A stretch of 64,000 nt of DNA from Primulina eburnea (Eukaryota; Streptophyta; Magnoliopsida; Lamiales; Gesneriaceae). A program made the translations under genes and the position numbers. The notes beneath the pieces are model-generated. The model saw nothing but the letters and a program-made list of their open reading frames with translations, was not told the DNA's origin and searched no databases. Shown here piece after piece: positions 10,869 to 22,953 of this stretch (position 1 is its first letter; each line of letters opens with the position of its first letter). Where the stretch lies: assembly GCF_022965805.1 (NCBI RefSeq), contig NC_133103.1, positions 48,801,693 through 48,865,692 of the forward strand, in the 5' to 3' direction.

Positions 10869-11650
10869 AACTTGTCAACACCAGCCAAGCGGTTGATGCG
10901 GGGAAGTTGAAGGACGAAACTTAAAAATTTGAGTTTTATGAGAGACTGAACTTAATAATCTATCAGTCTGAACGGTTCGAGAGCCGAGTCAATTTTACTT
11001 ATCCCTAAGCTTTTAGACTTTTTGTCCCATCAACAATATTACCAATACTAATATATTCTTTTCAACAAATCTTGGGCACAAAGGAATTTCTAATTATCAT
11101 TTCGAGTTAATTTGGTACTACATATGCTTAGTGTTCTCCAAAGTTTGTTCCAAAATTTTGGAGAACATTGCTGATGCCATGTCTCCGAGTTCTGGGCGTG
11201 ACACTTATATCATCAAATTAACTTTATTTGTGTATGTTATAGAATATAAAATACAAGCTTTTCGAATTATGTCGAATATCATCATATGATTTTTCTTCCA
11301 AATTATCGAGCGAATTCAACTCAAACTATATTCATGCTTAAATAATTTCATACAAAGCTTCAAATATAATTTGGTTTATATTTTTATACTAAATTTTGAA
11401 AAGAATTAATTATGAAACATGAATTTCATGTTGACGATGAGACAGTTTATTTTCAGAATATAGATACTATACCAATTTTGAAGACAAGGGTGGGCCAACT
11501 GTTTTGGGATAGAAGATTCGTCTTGAGGGGTGCCAAACTGTTTTTATTCACCAAGAAGAAGATGTTGGGCACATATAAAGATTAATGATACCAAACTTCA
11601 GATTAAGATGAAATTAGAAATAAATATTGAGATAGAAGATTCGTCAAACA
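10869..11650. other. AT-rich spacer, no gene seen
   Basis: No coding sequence recognised. A short hairpin-forming pair TGTTCTCCAAA ... TTTGGAGAACA lies at 11132-11167. Confidence 0.5.
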
Positions 11651-11654
11651 AATT

Positions 11655-11793
11655 TAGGCGGTCTCAAGAATCTATATTCGTGAGACGGGTCGACCCTGTC
11701 TATATATTAATTAAAAATTAATACTTTTGATATGGTTCGTATCTGGTAGAAGATCCGTCTAATAAAATCGACACGTGAGACGGTTTCGTATAT
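11655..11793 (-). mobile_element. GAGACGG foldback MITE, copy D (degenerate)
   Basis: Reverse orientation: GTGAGACGGGTCGACCCTGTC, a TTAATACTTTTGATATG core and CACGTGAGACGGTTTCG, in the order expected from the minus strand of the intact copy. Confidence 0.55.
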
Positions 11794-11843
11794 TCACATT
11801 TATTCGATATGATAAAATAAATACTTTTTTGGGTACCAGAAAA

Positions 11844-12026
11844 GGCAAAAACTCGTGTGAGACGGTCTCACATGTCGTATTTTGTGAGACAGATATCTTA
11901 TTTTGGTCATCCATGAAAAAGTATTACTTTTTATGCTAAAAGTATTACTTTTTATTGTGAATATATGCATAGTTGACCCGTTTCACAGATAAAAATTCGT
12001 GAGATCGTCTGAAATGAGAACTACTC
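11844..12026 (+). mobile_element. GAGACGG foldback MITE, copy E
   Basis: Near full length, from GGCAAAAACTCGTGTGAGACGG to GAGAACTACTC. The flanks ACCAGAAAA (11835-11843) and ACCGAAAAT (12027-12035) look like an imperfect 9-bp target duplication. Confidence 0.75.
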
Positions 12027-12035
12027 ACCGAAAAT

Positions 12036-12964
12036 TATTCAACTTTATATTCTCATAATGTATGTATAATATTAATTCAAGAGTCACTACCAAAGTGATG
12101 TTTAAGATAGAAGACAAACTTGATATCAATTGGTTCACTTGAATAAAAAAATGGAGAAGTCTTTCCGTGTAGCTTTCAAAAACAACAGGTGCATGGCCTC
12201 CCTTTATTATCGACAATATTAAAGTCATTTGAAATTCCACACGAAAATTACGTCTAATTATTTACTAGGTCACTTGTCACACAAAATAAATAAATAGGTG
12301 TATGGATAACCATATGTTATCGAGATATCTTGATCTTGATTTTATGTCTTTTTTTATTTTTATTTTTATTTTATGTGCTTGTCTTTGTATTTGATTTTAT
12401 ATCATACAAGTGGTTTCGTATCAATCACTATTCATTTTTATAAATTTCTTGAATATATATATTTTTGTTTCAAAAAATTATGATATTTCATTCATTAGTA
12501 ATTGTTACCGATCATTATCAGAATCAAACTAGACAAGATGATAAACATTTAGATGATAAACATTTAGGTGTCTAAATAGATTTTTTTTTTAATTTTGTTT
12601 TTTTACTTTTTTTTTAAGTTGTAAGAATAGATTGTTACAATTAGTTTTCGAATCGGAGATCTAATTCACGTTTGGCATCGACGTGTCTAAATAAATTGAG
12701 GTATAATGATTTATTAAGTTTTTTAAATATATGTAATTTTGATTTTTAAAGTAAAAATTCTCAAGGACGAACATTTTCGAGTTATGTTTGAAAAAGCCAC
12801 TCCAACAATCATTTCCTCAAATATGTTGATTCATTAAAAAATAAAATAAAATAAAAGCTAAAAATATGTGGCCCTTATTCTCCTCAATACAAGCCCACTA
12901 TAAGAACAAGTCTTTTAAATTTCTTTTTTTTTTTTCTAATAAAATAATAATAACCCAAGATTAG
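12036..12964. other. AT-rich spacer, no gene seen
   Basis: Homopolymer-rich sequence. A short direct repeat GATGATAAACATTTAG occurs at 12537-12567. No coding or RNA feature supported. Confidence 0.45.
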
Positions 12965-12965
12965 A

Positions 12966-13142
12966 ACATGTCTCGACGATCTCACGAATCTTTATATATA
13001 TGAGACGGATCAATCATACCGATATTCACAATAAAAAATAATACTCTTAGCATATATAGTAACACTCTTTCATAGATGACCCAAATAAGATACCAGTCTC
13101 ACAAAATACCACCCGCGAGATCCATCTCACACAAGTTTTTGT
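12966..13142 (-). mobile_element. GAGACGG foldback MITE, copy F
   Basis: Reverse copy: ATCTCACGAATCTTTATATA, AATAATACTCTTAGCATA, CATAGATGACCCAAATAAGA and ATCTCACACAAGTTTTTG. Its inner end is about 430 bp from the stop codon of the J20-like gene. Confidence 0.7.
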
Positions 13143-13571
13143 CCAAGATTTATTTATTTATTTTCTAAAAGAGGTCACTATAAGAAATAAGAGAACCCCA
13201 AGTTTTTTCTTTTCCCAAAAAAATACCCCAAATAATTTATTTGTACAAAAAATAATTGAGCACAAGTGGGAAAAAACATGGGAATTTAAAACTATATCAA
13301 GAAATACTCTACAAGAATTCAGATTGGCGATAAATTCGCTTAATATTATATATATAAAGTGCAAATAATTACATAATAGAATTTAATACAAATATTCTAT
13401 ACCTTAGATTACTTGTTAATAGTTGATATAGTGCTTCTGCTCTTTAGGTAATTGCTACCGAACAGAGCCATCTAATTCTAAGACAAGAGTCAGGAAAACC
13501 AAAGTAGAAAGAAAAATATATGCGCTATATACCAACTAGTAGACTATGGTCGAAGCTTGGGCGATCAACGA

Positions 13572-15245
13572 TCAAGACGAAGCTTGATTTCTTTCTCTGC
13601 GCATTCGTGCTCCCCACGACGCATTATCTTCTGAATGTTTGTGCATGCTTCTTCTCTTGAGTCCCGATAGCTGAGACTCCCAATTGCTCTTCCACTCCAT
13701 TTTCTGTTCCATTTGCTGATCATGCAAAAGCGGCAGCGTTAGCCAAGGGGAAAAAGTGTAAGCCAAAGAGCAGCATATCGCAAAAAGGAAATTTACTTGA
13801 AATGAAATGGAAGGGTATTTTTTTATTTTATTTTTACTTTTCAGGTGTTCTAGAAGGGAATAAAACTGAGCACTGGAACGCAACCAAAAGTCGTGAAGTA
13901 GGCGACCTTAATTATAGCAGTTTGAAAATTCAATATTTCTAAAGTTGTTAACCAAACATATATATTTGCCAAATCTGAAAGGGACACATCAGAGATTACA
14001 GCTCAGACAGGAAATCAGATTGATAAGTTCGTATTTATAAGATTTTGGTCTCCAATCCAAATTCCAACTGGCTAAATTGGAAAAATTCATTGATTCTTCT
14101 TTTGGGATGTTAACAAACAAGAACGTTGTCAAATTGTCCAAGTACTTGAGATACTCATAGGTTAATTCGATCTCGAATTTTAAGTTGAAGGACTTCTTGA
14201 ATCTTGTTCAAGAAAAATCTTTGCTTTCTTATCCTACATCTGCCTATGAATTGTTAGGGGGATTTTTCTAGTCAAATTCATAGGCCCAAGTTCCCATTCG
14301 AAAAATCCCCATCTCCAATCCTTCTATATCATCTGTTCACAACCGGAGACGAACAATCGTTGAAGTGGAATGTAACCAATTAATTTGCTGAAACAAAGAA
14401 CCAGTGCCTTTGAACACAAACAAATATTCGGACAAACTCGAAAACATGAAAAAATCCATCAGATTGTCGGTGCCAGAAGAACTTTACTATTGCAAAACCC
14501 AGGGATTGACTCGAAAATTCATATTTTAGAAAACTATAAGTAAAATTAAATGGTTATAGCTGATGGTTCATCAATATGGTCCTTCTCAAGATTACTTCAT
14601 CTAAAAAAAAACTTTGATTTTTATTTTTCTTGAACTGACCATGGTTTCCAGTAATAATGGAACGAGTCAGCCTAACCATCTACCACCACTTTCAACCTGA
14701 AAATCTCTACATATTATACGAAACCATGTATCAATTTCCTGATTCTGATTTAGACAGAATTCAAACTTGGATATTCAATTCAAGGATAAAATCAAATTAC
14801 TACTCCAAGGTAAAGAAATTTAAGCAAAATTTAGTCAAACCTCGTCAAATCTGCCACGCCGGCGAGCAGAAAACGCGAGATGAATCCCCATAGACAATTC
14901 GCGATCGTATAATTCCTTACTTTTAGGATCTGAAAGCGTCTCATAGGCCTCCTGAACCCGAATGAACCTCTCGGTATACTCTTCAGCCCGGCCCGGCGGC
15001 GACACATCTGGGTGGTACTTCCTCGCCAGCTGCTTGTAGGCTTGTTTGATCTCTAATAAAGAACCCGATTCGGGTATTCCCAGCAGTTCGTAGAAGCTCG
15101 ACGTTGGCCTCGAATTGGCGACGGTCACGGCGGATCTGATCAGTCCGCTGCGGAAGGAAACGGTGCGCGGCGGAAAGAGGAGGAAGGAGAATCGAAGTGG
15201 GTCGGCCTTTGGGAGGTGTAACATGCTTGAATTGCAGCAGCACAT
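13572..15245 (-). CDS. J20: Plastid J-domain chaperone, AtJ20-like (two exons)
   Basis: Exon 1 spans 15245-14841 (135 codons), the intron 14840-13716 (1125 bp) and exon 2 13715-13572 (47 codons plus TGA), giving a product of about 182 residues. The start has a Ser/Arg-rich, acid-poor leader (residues 1-48) that looks like a chloroplast transit peptide. The J domain (about 51-115) has FYELLGI, the HPD triad at 78-80 needed to stimulate Hsp70 ATPase, and FIRVQEAYETLSDP. Exon 2 gives MEWKSNWESQLSGLKRR and a WGARMRR tail, as in AtJ20 from my recollection of that family. The intron starts GTTTGA after GACGAG and ends GATCAG; both exons join in phase 0. In Arabidopsis, J20 delivers misfolded deoxyxylulose-5-phosphate synthase to plastid Hsp70 for refolding or Clp degradation. 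The open frame continuing past the donor adds only one residue before a stop, so splicing is needed. This is the only well-supported host gene in the window. Confidence 0.9.
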
Positions 15246-15336
15246 GGCTTTTGCGGGTTGATTCCAGCTAATTGAACGTTTCTCGAAGAGATTTTCTTGG
15301 ATCTTGGATGATTTCGTATGAGTGGAGAAGCTGAGT

Positions 15337-15345
15337 GTATTTATA
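15337..15345 (-). promoter_or_regulatory. TATA box of the J20-like gene
   Basis: TATAAATAC on the minus strand, about 92 bp upstream of the ATG, is well placed for a start of transcription near 15310. The copia-1 5' LTR begins only about 650 bp further upstream. Confidence 0.6.
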
Positions 15346-15464
15346 TTAGATAGAGGCGCTGATAAGAACCAGATAGGTGAATATGGAATATTATGAACAT
15401 ATGATATTTATCCATTTTAAAATTTTAAAAAAAATAGTAACATATAATTTTATTTTATTTTTCA

Positions 15465-15690
15465 CGAAAACTCTTATGAGACGATATCATGACTCAATTT
15501 TATTATACAAATCTTCTATATAGGTCACCTATAAGAAAATATTATTTTTTATTTATTATACAAATCTTTTATATAGGTCACCCATAAAAAAATATTATTT
15601 TTATATAAAAAATATTATTATTTTATTGTAAATATGAGTATAGTTGACGTGTCTCATGAATAAAGATATGTGAAACCGTCTCACATGATA
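15465..15690 (+). mobile_element. GAGACGG foldback MITE, copy G, with internal duplication
   Basis: Runs from CGAAAACTCTTATGAGACGAT to GTGAAACCGTCTCACATGAT. The core segment ATTATACAAATCTTCTATATAGGTCACC ... AAATATTATTTTT is present twice in tandem (15502 and 15558), making this copy longer than the others. It lies in the upstream region of the J20-like gene. Confidence 0.6.
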
Positions 15691-15993
15691 TTTACTATTT
15701 TTTACAGCAAGTTTAATTTTTTTAAAAAATATTTCTTTGGGTTGTTTTTATATTTTTAAAGGAAAAATAATAATTTTATTTTTATATGGCTTTTTACATG
15801 AAAATTGTTGAGATATAAACTAATTAATATGAGACTCACTTTTAAATTTCCAACAACTTAGTTAAATATATGTTCATTTGTTAGATTGAAATTTTCTCAG
15901 CAATTCCCGACTCACATAAAAAAATGTTTATACACTCATTGGGCCAACAATTATTTTTTCTAATGAAATTCGGTACAAAACATTGAAATATAT

Positions 15994-16760
15994 TGAAAGG
16001 AATTTATTCCTTGATATTCTTTCCTTATTTGAATATCTCTAGTATTTTGCCTTTCTAGATATAAGATTTAATATATGATATAAATCTATGATTGATATGA
16101 TACATGATATCTTTTAGAAGTGAAAATATCTCTAAGATGTGATATCCTTGTTTAAAAGAGTTTGTTTCCTAATAAACTCTTTTTCTATGCTTAATAGGGT
16201 TTGCGAAGAGATGATATATATAGAGATGAGATTTAATATTTTCGGCGTGCGAGAGACGAAGCTGCTAGGAAGAATTTCTGAGTTCAAAGATATCTCGTGC
16301 CATCGTTATTGTGTCGCTGTGAAGTGCTGACAACATTTGAAGACAACACCTAATCACTGTTTTGATTAGTGTGCTGATTTCTGAAGATTTTTCACTTCTC
16401 AGTTGATGCATCCTTTGAGTTTTTGGTTATACGGTTTGTTAGAAGTATAGGATGCAATTTGTCACTCGCCTATATGAGGGAGTTGTTTTAGTCTTTCACT
16501 AGTATCGGTTTTTGTAAACTTACAAGTTTTTCTAGTGAATTGTTTTGTCCTGAGGCATCGCACAAGTACTTGGTACTTGTGCATAATTTACATCTTGTCT
16601 CGCATATTGTTTTTCAATTAAGTTATGTGTTAATGTGTTAAACTAAAATTTCCGCTGCATGTTGTTGAGAGTGTTACAACACCTACAGACAACACCTACA
16701 ATCTGATACACGTAACACTTAATCGTATTTTTTTTATACACTGTGGAAACGAAACTTTCA
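15994..16760 (+). repeat. 5' LTR of copia-1
   Basis: 767 bp, TG...CA. A TATATATAG box lies at 16215-16223. The 3' part carries ACAACACCTACAGACAACACCTACAATC (16682-16709), part of a motif that recurs throughout the element. Confidence 0.93.
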
Positions 16761-16762
16761 AT

Positions 16763-16775
16763 TGGTATCAGAGCC
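16763..16775 (+). other. Primer-binding site of copia-1
   Basis: TGGTATCAGAGCC, two bases after the LTR end; complementary to initiator tRNA-Met. Confidence 0.92.
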
Positions 16776-16849
16776 TACGCTTGATATTACTAAGTGAGAT
16801 TCTGTTTTTTTTTTGTTTTGTTTCCAGGTGAAAAAAAAAAAAAATTCTT

Positions 16850-19800
16850 ATGGAAGCTTCATCAAATACTGTCTTTAGGCCACCCGTGTTGGATGGATCG
16901 AACTATGCATTGTGGAAAGTAAAGATGAGGGTCTTCATTAAATCCATTGATGAAAGAGCTTGGCAACGTGTACTTGACGGTTGGAGTCCACCAAAACTAG
17001 CGGATGCTGATGGAGACACACGACTTAAACCTGAAAGTACATGGACTGTGGATGAAGTGCAATCTTCAAACTATAATTCCAAGGCTCTCAATGCTATATT
17101 TTCATCCGTTGACACAAGGATGTTTAATTTAATCACCACTTGTGTATGCGCCAGAGATGCCTGGGAGATACTCCAGAAGCACTGTGAAGGATCTGCGAGT
17201 GTGCGTAAAACTAGGCTAAGGATGGTGACAGCAAAGTTCGAAAGTTTGAGAATGGAGGACAAGGAGTCTATCCTTGAGTATGACTGCCGGCTAAGACAAC
17301 TCTCAAATGAATCACATGGCCTAGGAGATCCCATACCAAATGAAAGATTGGTGAACAAGGTCCTAAGATCTCTTCCTGAGAGATTCAATGTCAAAGTCTG
17401 TGCCATTGAGGAATCTAAAGACACTTCAAACATCAATCTGGATGAACTCATGAGTTTCCTAAGAATTTTTGAAATGAATCTTGATCTGCAGAAAAAGGAT
17501 AAAGGGAAGACAATAGCCTTTGAAGCCTCAACCGAATCATATGAAGAAATTCTTCAACTATCTAAAGAGGTGGATAAATCTGATTTAGGTGAAGAATCTA
17601 TCTCTCTTTTTACTAAGAAATTTGGTGACTATTTGAAGACTATGAGAGAAAAGAAGAAAATTGGACAAAAGTCTGAGCTGCCCAATAACTCCACATTTGC
17701 AAAATCACAGAAGTTTACTCCTATGAAAGGACAGTTTCGACCAAAGACCGAAGTGCAAATTCAATCTAATGTCAGAAACCTGGACTCAGTGCAATGTAGA
17801 GAGTGTTCGGGATACGGACACTATGCCAATGAGTGTGCCAATCGTCTTAGGAAAAACAAAGGCATGACTGTCACCCTGAGTGATGAAGAATCTGAAGATG
17901 ATCAAGGATCAAATGAATCTGAAAATCACACATCATTATCTACTGTGATCAAGGAGAAACGCTCAATGCAAATCAATCCTTTGGGTGTTGCCACAGGTGT
18001 TGCAATACCTGGTCGCAACACCTCTTCGAATCCTGTATGTCTCAATTCTACAACCCTTAATGAATCAAGTCAGTCTGAAAATCAGGAGGTAGATGATGAT
18101 GAGATCACTCTGGAAAGTGTGCAGACAATGTATGAAGAATTGTACGAAGACTGGATCAAACGAAATAAAGTGAATTCAATTCTATCCAAAGAAAACACTG
18201 AGTTGAAATCTCAAGTATCACGACTTGAAGTAATCTTGAGCAAGAAAGATCTGGAGCTATGCAAAGTCAAGGAGGAGCTTGAAAAATCATCTCAAATATT
18301 TGCCAAACTTAATTCAAGTACATCTAAACTTGATTCACTTCTGATGAATGGAAAGAATGACAAAGCTGGACTTGGTTATTCGAATAGCTTGTTTGAAATT
18401 GGAGAATCATCCAATACTGAAAGAAAACCAACTGTCTTTGTCAAGGAAAAGGCTGAAACTTCGAATGTTCCACACACTGGTAAAGGTGCTCCATCGAAGA
18501 GGCAATTGTCTACCAAGAAGTCCAAGACTAGGAAACGTCACTTCATCTGTCACTACTGTTTTAGACCTGGTCACATCAAACCCTACTGTTTTAAACTTAG
18601 AGATGACTACAAAAAATGGGAATCTAAACAGGTGTTGCCACAGGTGTTGTACAACACTCGGTGCAACACTGCCAACAGGAAGCTATCGGTAAAAAAAGTT
18701 TGGGTACCCAAGGCCAATATTAAATGTTCTGTTATTTATACTTCATTAAAGACTAACATTGCAGGAATTTGGTACTTTGATAGTGGCTGCTCACGCCACA
18801 TGACATGTTCTAAAGACCATTTGATTGACTTTGTTGAGCTTAGGAGTGGTCATGTGACGTATGGTGGTGGTGCTAAAGGAAGAATTGCTGGCAAAGGAAC
18901 CTTGAATGTTGATGGACTGCCCAATCTGCACAATGTGCTTTATGTCGAAGGGCTTAACTCAAACTTAATAAGCATAAGCCAACTTTGTGATGACGGTTTG
19001 CATGTAAAGTTTGATAAAGACAATTGTGAAGTGTTTGATAATTCTAATACTCGTATTTTGACAGGTATAAGGTCTGCTGATAATTGCTACCAACTTGGAG
19101 AAGACTTAGTATGCAATCATTCAAAGGTGAGCGAATTAAACTTGTGGCATCAAAAACTGGGACATGCAAACTTCAAGACATTAAAGAATCTTGGTAAGTA
19201 TGATGCTGTGAGAGGTATGCCTAATTTATCCTCTGGAATTCCGTATGTTTGTGGTGCATGTCAAAAGGGTAAGCAGACACGTGTTCCTCATCAAGTGTTG
19301 CAACACTTTGGGACAACACGGTGTCTTGAACTGTTGCACATGGATCTTATGGGTCCAATGGAAGTGGAAAGTCTTGGAGGTAAGAAGTATTCATGTGTTT
19401 GTGTGGATGATTTCTCTCGCTTTACTTGGGTAAGATTTCTTAGAGAAAAATCCGATACATTTGATGTTTTCAAGAAATTACATGCTAAGATTACTAATCT
19501 ACACAATCTGAGGGTTGGTAAGATAAGGACCGATCATGGCAAAGAATTTGAAAATTCACACTTTACATCATTCTGTGAAAAGAAGGGGATAACTCATGAA
19601 TTTTCTGCCCCTAAGACTCCTCAACAAAATGGAATAGCCGAAAGGAAGAATAGGACATTGCAAGAAATGGCTAGGGTCATGTTGAGCTCAAAGAACATTT
19701 CAAAAAGATTTTGGGCCGAGGCCCTAAACACAGCATGTCATATTTCAAATCGTGTGTACCTAAGGAGTGGTTCTACTATGACTTCCTATGAAATCATCAT

Positions 19801-21888
19801 GGGAAAGAGGCCAAACCTAAAGTACTTTCATGTGTTTGGATGCGTATGCTATGTTTTAAATGACCGTGACCATCTTGCAAAGTTTGATTCAAAAAGTGAC
19901 AAGTGTTTATTCCTTGGCTATTCATCCAATAGTCGTGCATATTGTATGTACAATCTTAGAACAAAAACGACTATGGAATCTATTAACGTTGTTTTTGATG
20001 ATCTTGCAGATCTAACAGGAAAAACAATTGAGGATGATGTTGATGGGCTACTGGACAAAGTTGAGTCACTGCCTAACACGGATGTTGTACCCGGTGTTGT
20101 AACACCTGCAACAACACCTGCACTGGCAGAATCACATGATGAACCAGGAGAGAATGCTTCAGATGATGATGATGTAACCAATGAAGGAACTGACATTCCT
20201 AGTAAGATCCAGAAAAATCATCCATCATCTCAGATCATTGGAGAAGCCTTTGGAGGAATGCAAACTAGAAGAAAGGAGAAAGTAGATTATCGAAAAATGA
20301 TCGGACTAGTATGCATGACTTCCGTGTACTCTCTGGTAAGTCATTCTTGTTTTGTTTCTCTCATTGAACCTAAAAATATCAGCGAAGCCTTAAAAGATGA
20401 ATTTTGGGTCAATGCGATGCATGAAGAACTTGAACAATTTGTTAGGAATGATGTGTGGGATTTGGTTCGTAGACCTGATAATGTTAATGTTATTGGAACC
20501 AAGTGGATTTTTAAGAACAAAACTGATGAATCTGGAATTGTTGTGAGAAATAAAGCCAGATTAGTTGCTCAAGGGTATACACAAATTGAAGGGATTGATT
20601 TTGATGAGACATTTGCCCCTGTTGCCCGAATTGAATCAGTCCGCCTTTTACTTGCCATTGCTTGCTACATGGGCATAAAACTGTACCAAATGGATGTAAA
20701 AAGTGCTTTCTTGAATGGCATTTTGAATGAGGAAGCTTATGTAAGCCAACCTAAGGGATTTGAAGATCCTCATCATCCGGACCACGTCTACAAGTTGAAA
20801 AAGGCATTGTATGGTCTGAAACAAGCTCCACGAGCATGGTATGGTAGGCTTACTGAATATCTGCTTGACTTAGGCTTCAAACGAGGTGAGGTTGACAAAA
20901 CCTTTTTTATTAAAAGTCAAAGCATGATATTCTTGTGTGTCAAATTTATGTGGATGACATCATTTTTGGTGCCTCTTCTCAAAAGCATGTTGATGATTTT
21001 GTGAAATGCATGTCTACCACATTTGAAATGAGCATGGTAGGAGAACTAAGTTTCTTTCTTGGATTGCAAATCAAACAAATGCATGATGGTATCTTTCTGT
21101 GTCAATCCAAGTATGCTAAGAATTTGGTGAAGAAATTTTCTGCTGAGAACACTAAACACATGAAAACTCCAATGGGTTCGACTGAAAAATTGTCCAAAGA
21201 CGATGTTGCCGCAGGTGTTGACAACACCCAGTATCGCAGCATCATAGGCAGTCTTCTTTACTTAAGTGCTAGTCGTCTTGATATCATGTTTAGTGTCTGT
21301 TTATGTGCTAGATACCAAGCTGATCCGAAAGTCACTCATTTAAAAGCTGTCAAAAGAATTTTGAGATATACTGCTGGGACAGTTGACTTAGGTCTATGGT
21401 ATACCAAAGAAACAAACACCAATTTAGTGGGCTTTAGTGATGCTGACTGGGCTGGAAACCTAGATGATAGGAAAAGCACCACAGGTGGATGTTTTTATCT
21501 TGGTAACAACTTCGTGTCATGGTATAGTAGAAAACAAAATTGTGTGTCTTTGTCCACTGCTGAATCTGAATATGTTGCTGCTGCTAGTTGTTGCTCACAA
21601 CTTTTGTGGATGAATCAAATGATTAAAGATTATGGATTCCTTAGTGACACCTTAATTGTTTACTGTGACAACTCAAGTGCAATTGACATTTCAAAAAATC
21701 CAGTTCAACACTCTCGAACAAAACACATAGACATAAGACATCATTTTATTCGAGATTTAGTTGAGAAGGGTATGATTCGTATGGAATTTGTTGGAACTAA
21801 AAATCAACTGGCTGATATTTTTACAAAACCATTGGATTTTGAGAGATTTTCCAATCTTAGGAAGTCTCTCAGTTTGTGTGCACAATAA
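16850..21888 (+). pseudogene. copia-1 gag-pol polyprotein, one frameshift
   Basis: ATG at 16850 opens 1384 codons; the frame then shifts by one base near 20911-20925, and the remainder runs in frame to the stop at 21888. Domains in order: UBN2-type gag (DGSNYALWK near the N-terminus); zinc knuckle [14 protein letters not shown] at residues 316-329; an unusual second knuckle [14 protein letters not shown] at 567-580; aspartic protease DSG with Asp644; integrase HHCC zinc finger (His767, Cys801, Cys804); integrase catalytic Asp832, Asp895, Glu931 (D-x62-D-x35-E); RT with DVKSAFLNG (Asp1282). After the shift come YVDDIIFG, the RNase H DADWAG and STAESEY motifs, and a FTKPL tail. All key catalytic residues are present. 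The lesion between the first RT aspartate and YVDD prevents RT production, unless a rare frameshift event occurs. Confidence 0.93.
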
Positions 21889-22235
21889 TCACTCACGGAT
21901 GTTGGCCTGGGTGTGACAACACTCGTGGACAACACTCAGCATGCATGTGCATGTTATTTAGGGTGCTAGACATATTGCATTCATCCTGTTTTGTGTGAAG
22001 CCTGTACAAGTGAAGGATACTGAATGGTGTACTCTCTGTTGTGAATCAAAATTCCTTTCATAATTTTCTGAAGTGTGGTTTATGCTCAATCTAAGTCATT
22101 AAGTAGTTGAGAATGTTCGTGTGACACATGATCTTGTTCAATATGAAAAATGACTTGGAAAAATTGTTGAGCAGACTGGTGAAAAATAGAAAAGAGGAGA
22201 AAATTAGAACATAAAAAATTGTGTAGAAGAAAATG

Positions 22236-22395
22236 AAAAAGGCTACCTAGAAGAGTCCAATGAAGACCGTTCTTCTAGAGTGGGAGCCATCACTTCTAAG
22301 TCAAAATACAGTTGGAAAAAGCTACCTAGAAGAGTCCCATGAAGACCGTTCTTCTAGAGTAGGAGCTACCATGTCTGAATTCAAAATGTTCTAGG
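22236..22395 (+). repeat. Tandem direct repeat in the pol/ORF2 spacer
   Basis: Two roughly 80-bp units, each with GCTACCTAGAAGAGTCC and GAAGACCGTTCTTCTAGAGT. The second word is itself partly palindromic (AAGA/TCTT) and could form a hairpin. Confidence 0.8.
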
Positions 22396-22785
22396 AAGTT
22401 TGAGTACAATTTGGGAGTGTTGCCAGTCAGTGTTGCCAACACCCAAGTACAGACTGATCACAGTTTGATCACATGCCTGTGCATCTATTTTTAATCATAT
22501 TTTAGGCATAAATTTAAGACATTCTTTCTGATGTTTTTGTGAATTTATCACAACCAGTGGGCTATCAGTTTTTAATTCATGAAATACGAAGAAAACCCTA
22601 ATCCACCTAATTTTGAATTTTTTTGATCTCTAACTGTTTGTGGGGTTAATTTGACGTGGCGTTTAATACTGTCTGATTTTTTTGTCATGATTGCACTGTT
22701 TCAGAAAGTTACCGTTGTGTAAAAACTGGTTTGGAAAGGTGCTGAAGTTTCGGCTCAATAGGATGTTACCGTTGGAGGATAGTGG

Positions 22786-22953
22786 TTAACCATATAAGAA
22801 TGGGTGTTGATTGATTTAATTAATTATTGTTTCCCTCCCATTCTAAAATATCTTCTGCCCTCACTGTTCATCCTCTCTGCGCAATTTCTCTCGGCCCACA
22901 GTAATCTATTGTGCATTTCAAAGTTTTCTACTGCGTTCTTTCTTGATTTTCAG
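22786..22953 (+). promoter_or_regulatory. Candidate leader or splice acceptor for copia-1 ORF2
   Basis: CATATAAGAA at 22790-22799 is TATA-like, about 155 bp before the ORF2 ATG. Immediately before that ATG is a pyrimidine-rich tract ending TTGATTTTCAG (22943-22953), which looks like a 3' splice site. Either an internal promoter or splicing of the genomic transcript could deliver ORF2; the sequence alone does not decide. Confidence 0.4.

Noticed and set aside
11132..11167. Hairpin TGTTCTCCAAA...TTTGGAGAACA as a microRNA precursor
   Set aside because: Too short, with no duplex of mature-microRNA length; noted only as a hairpin.
14835..15245. Reading the J-domain gene as a single short exon ending at 14835
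   Set aside because: The conserved C-terminal segment is found at 13715-13572 with matching phase and proper GT/AG borders, so the gene is two-exon.
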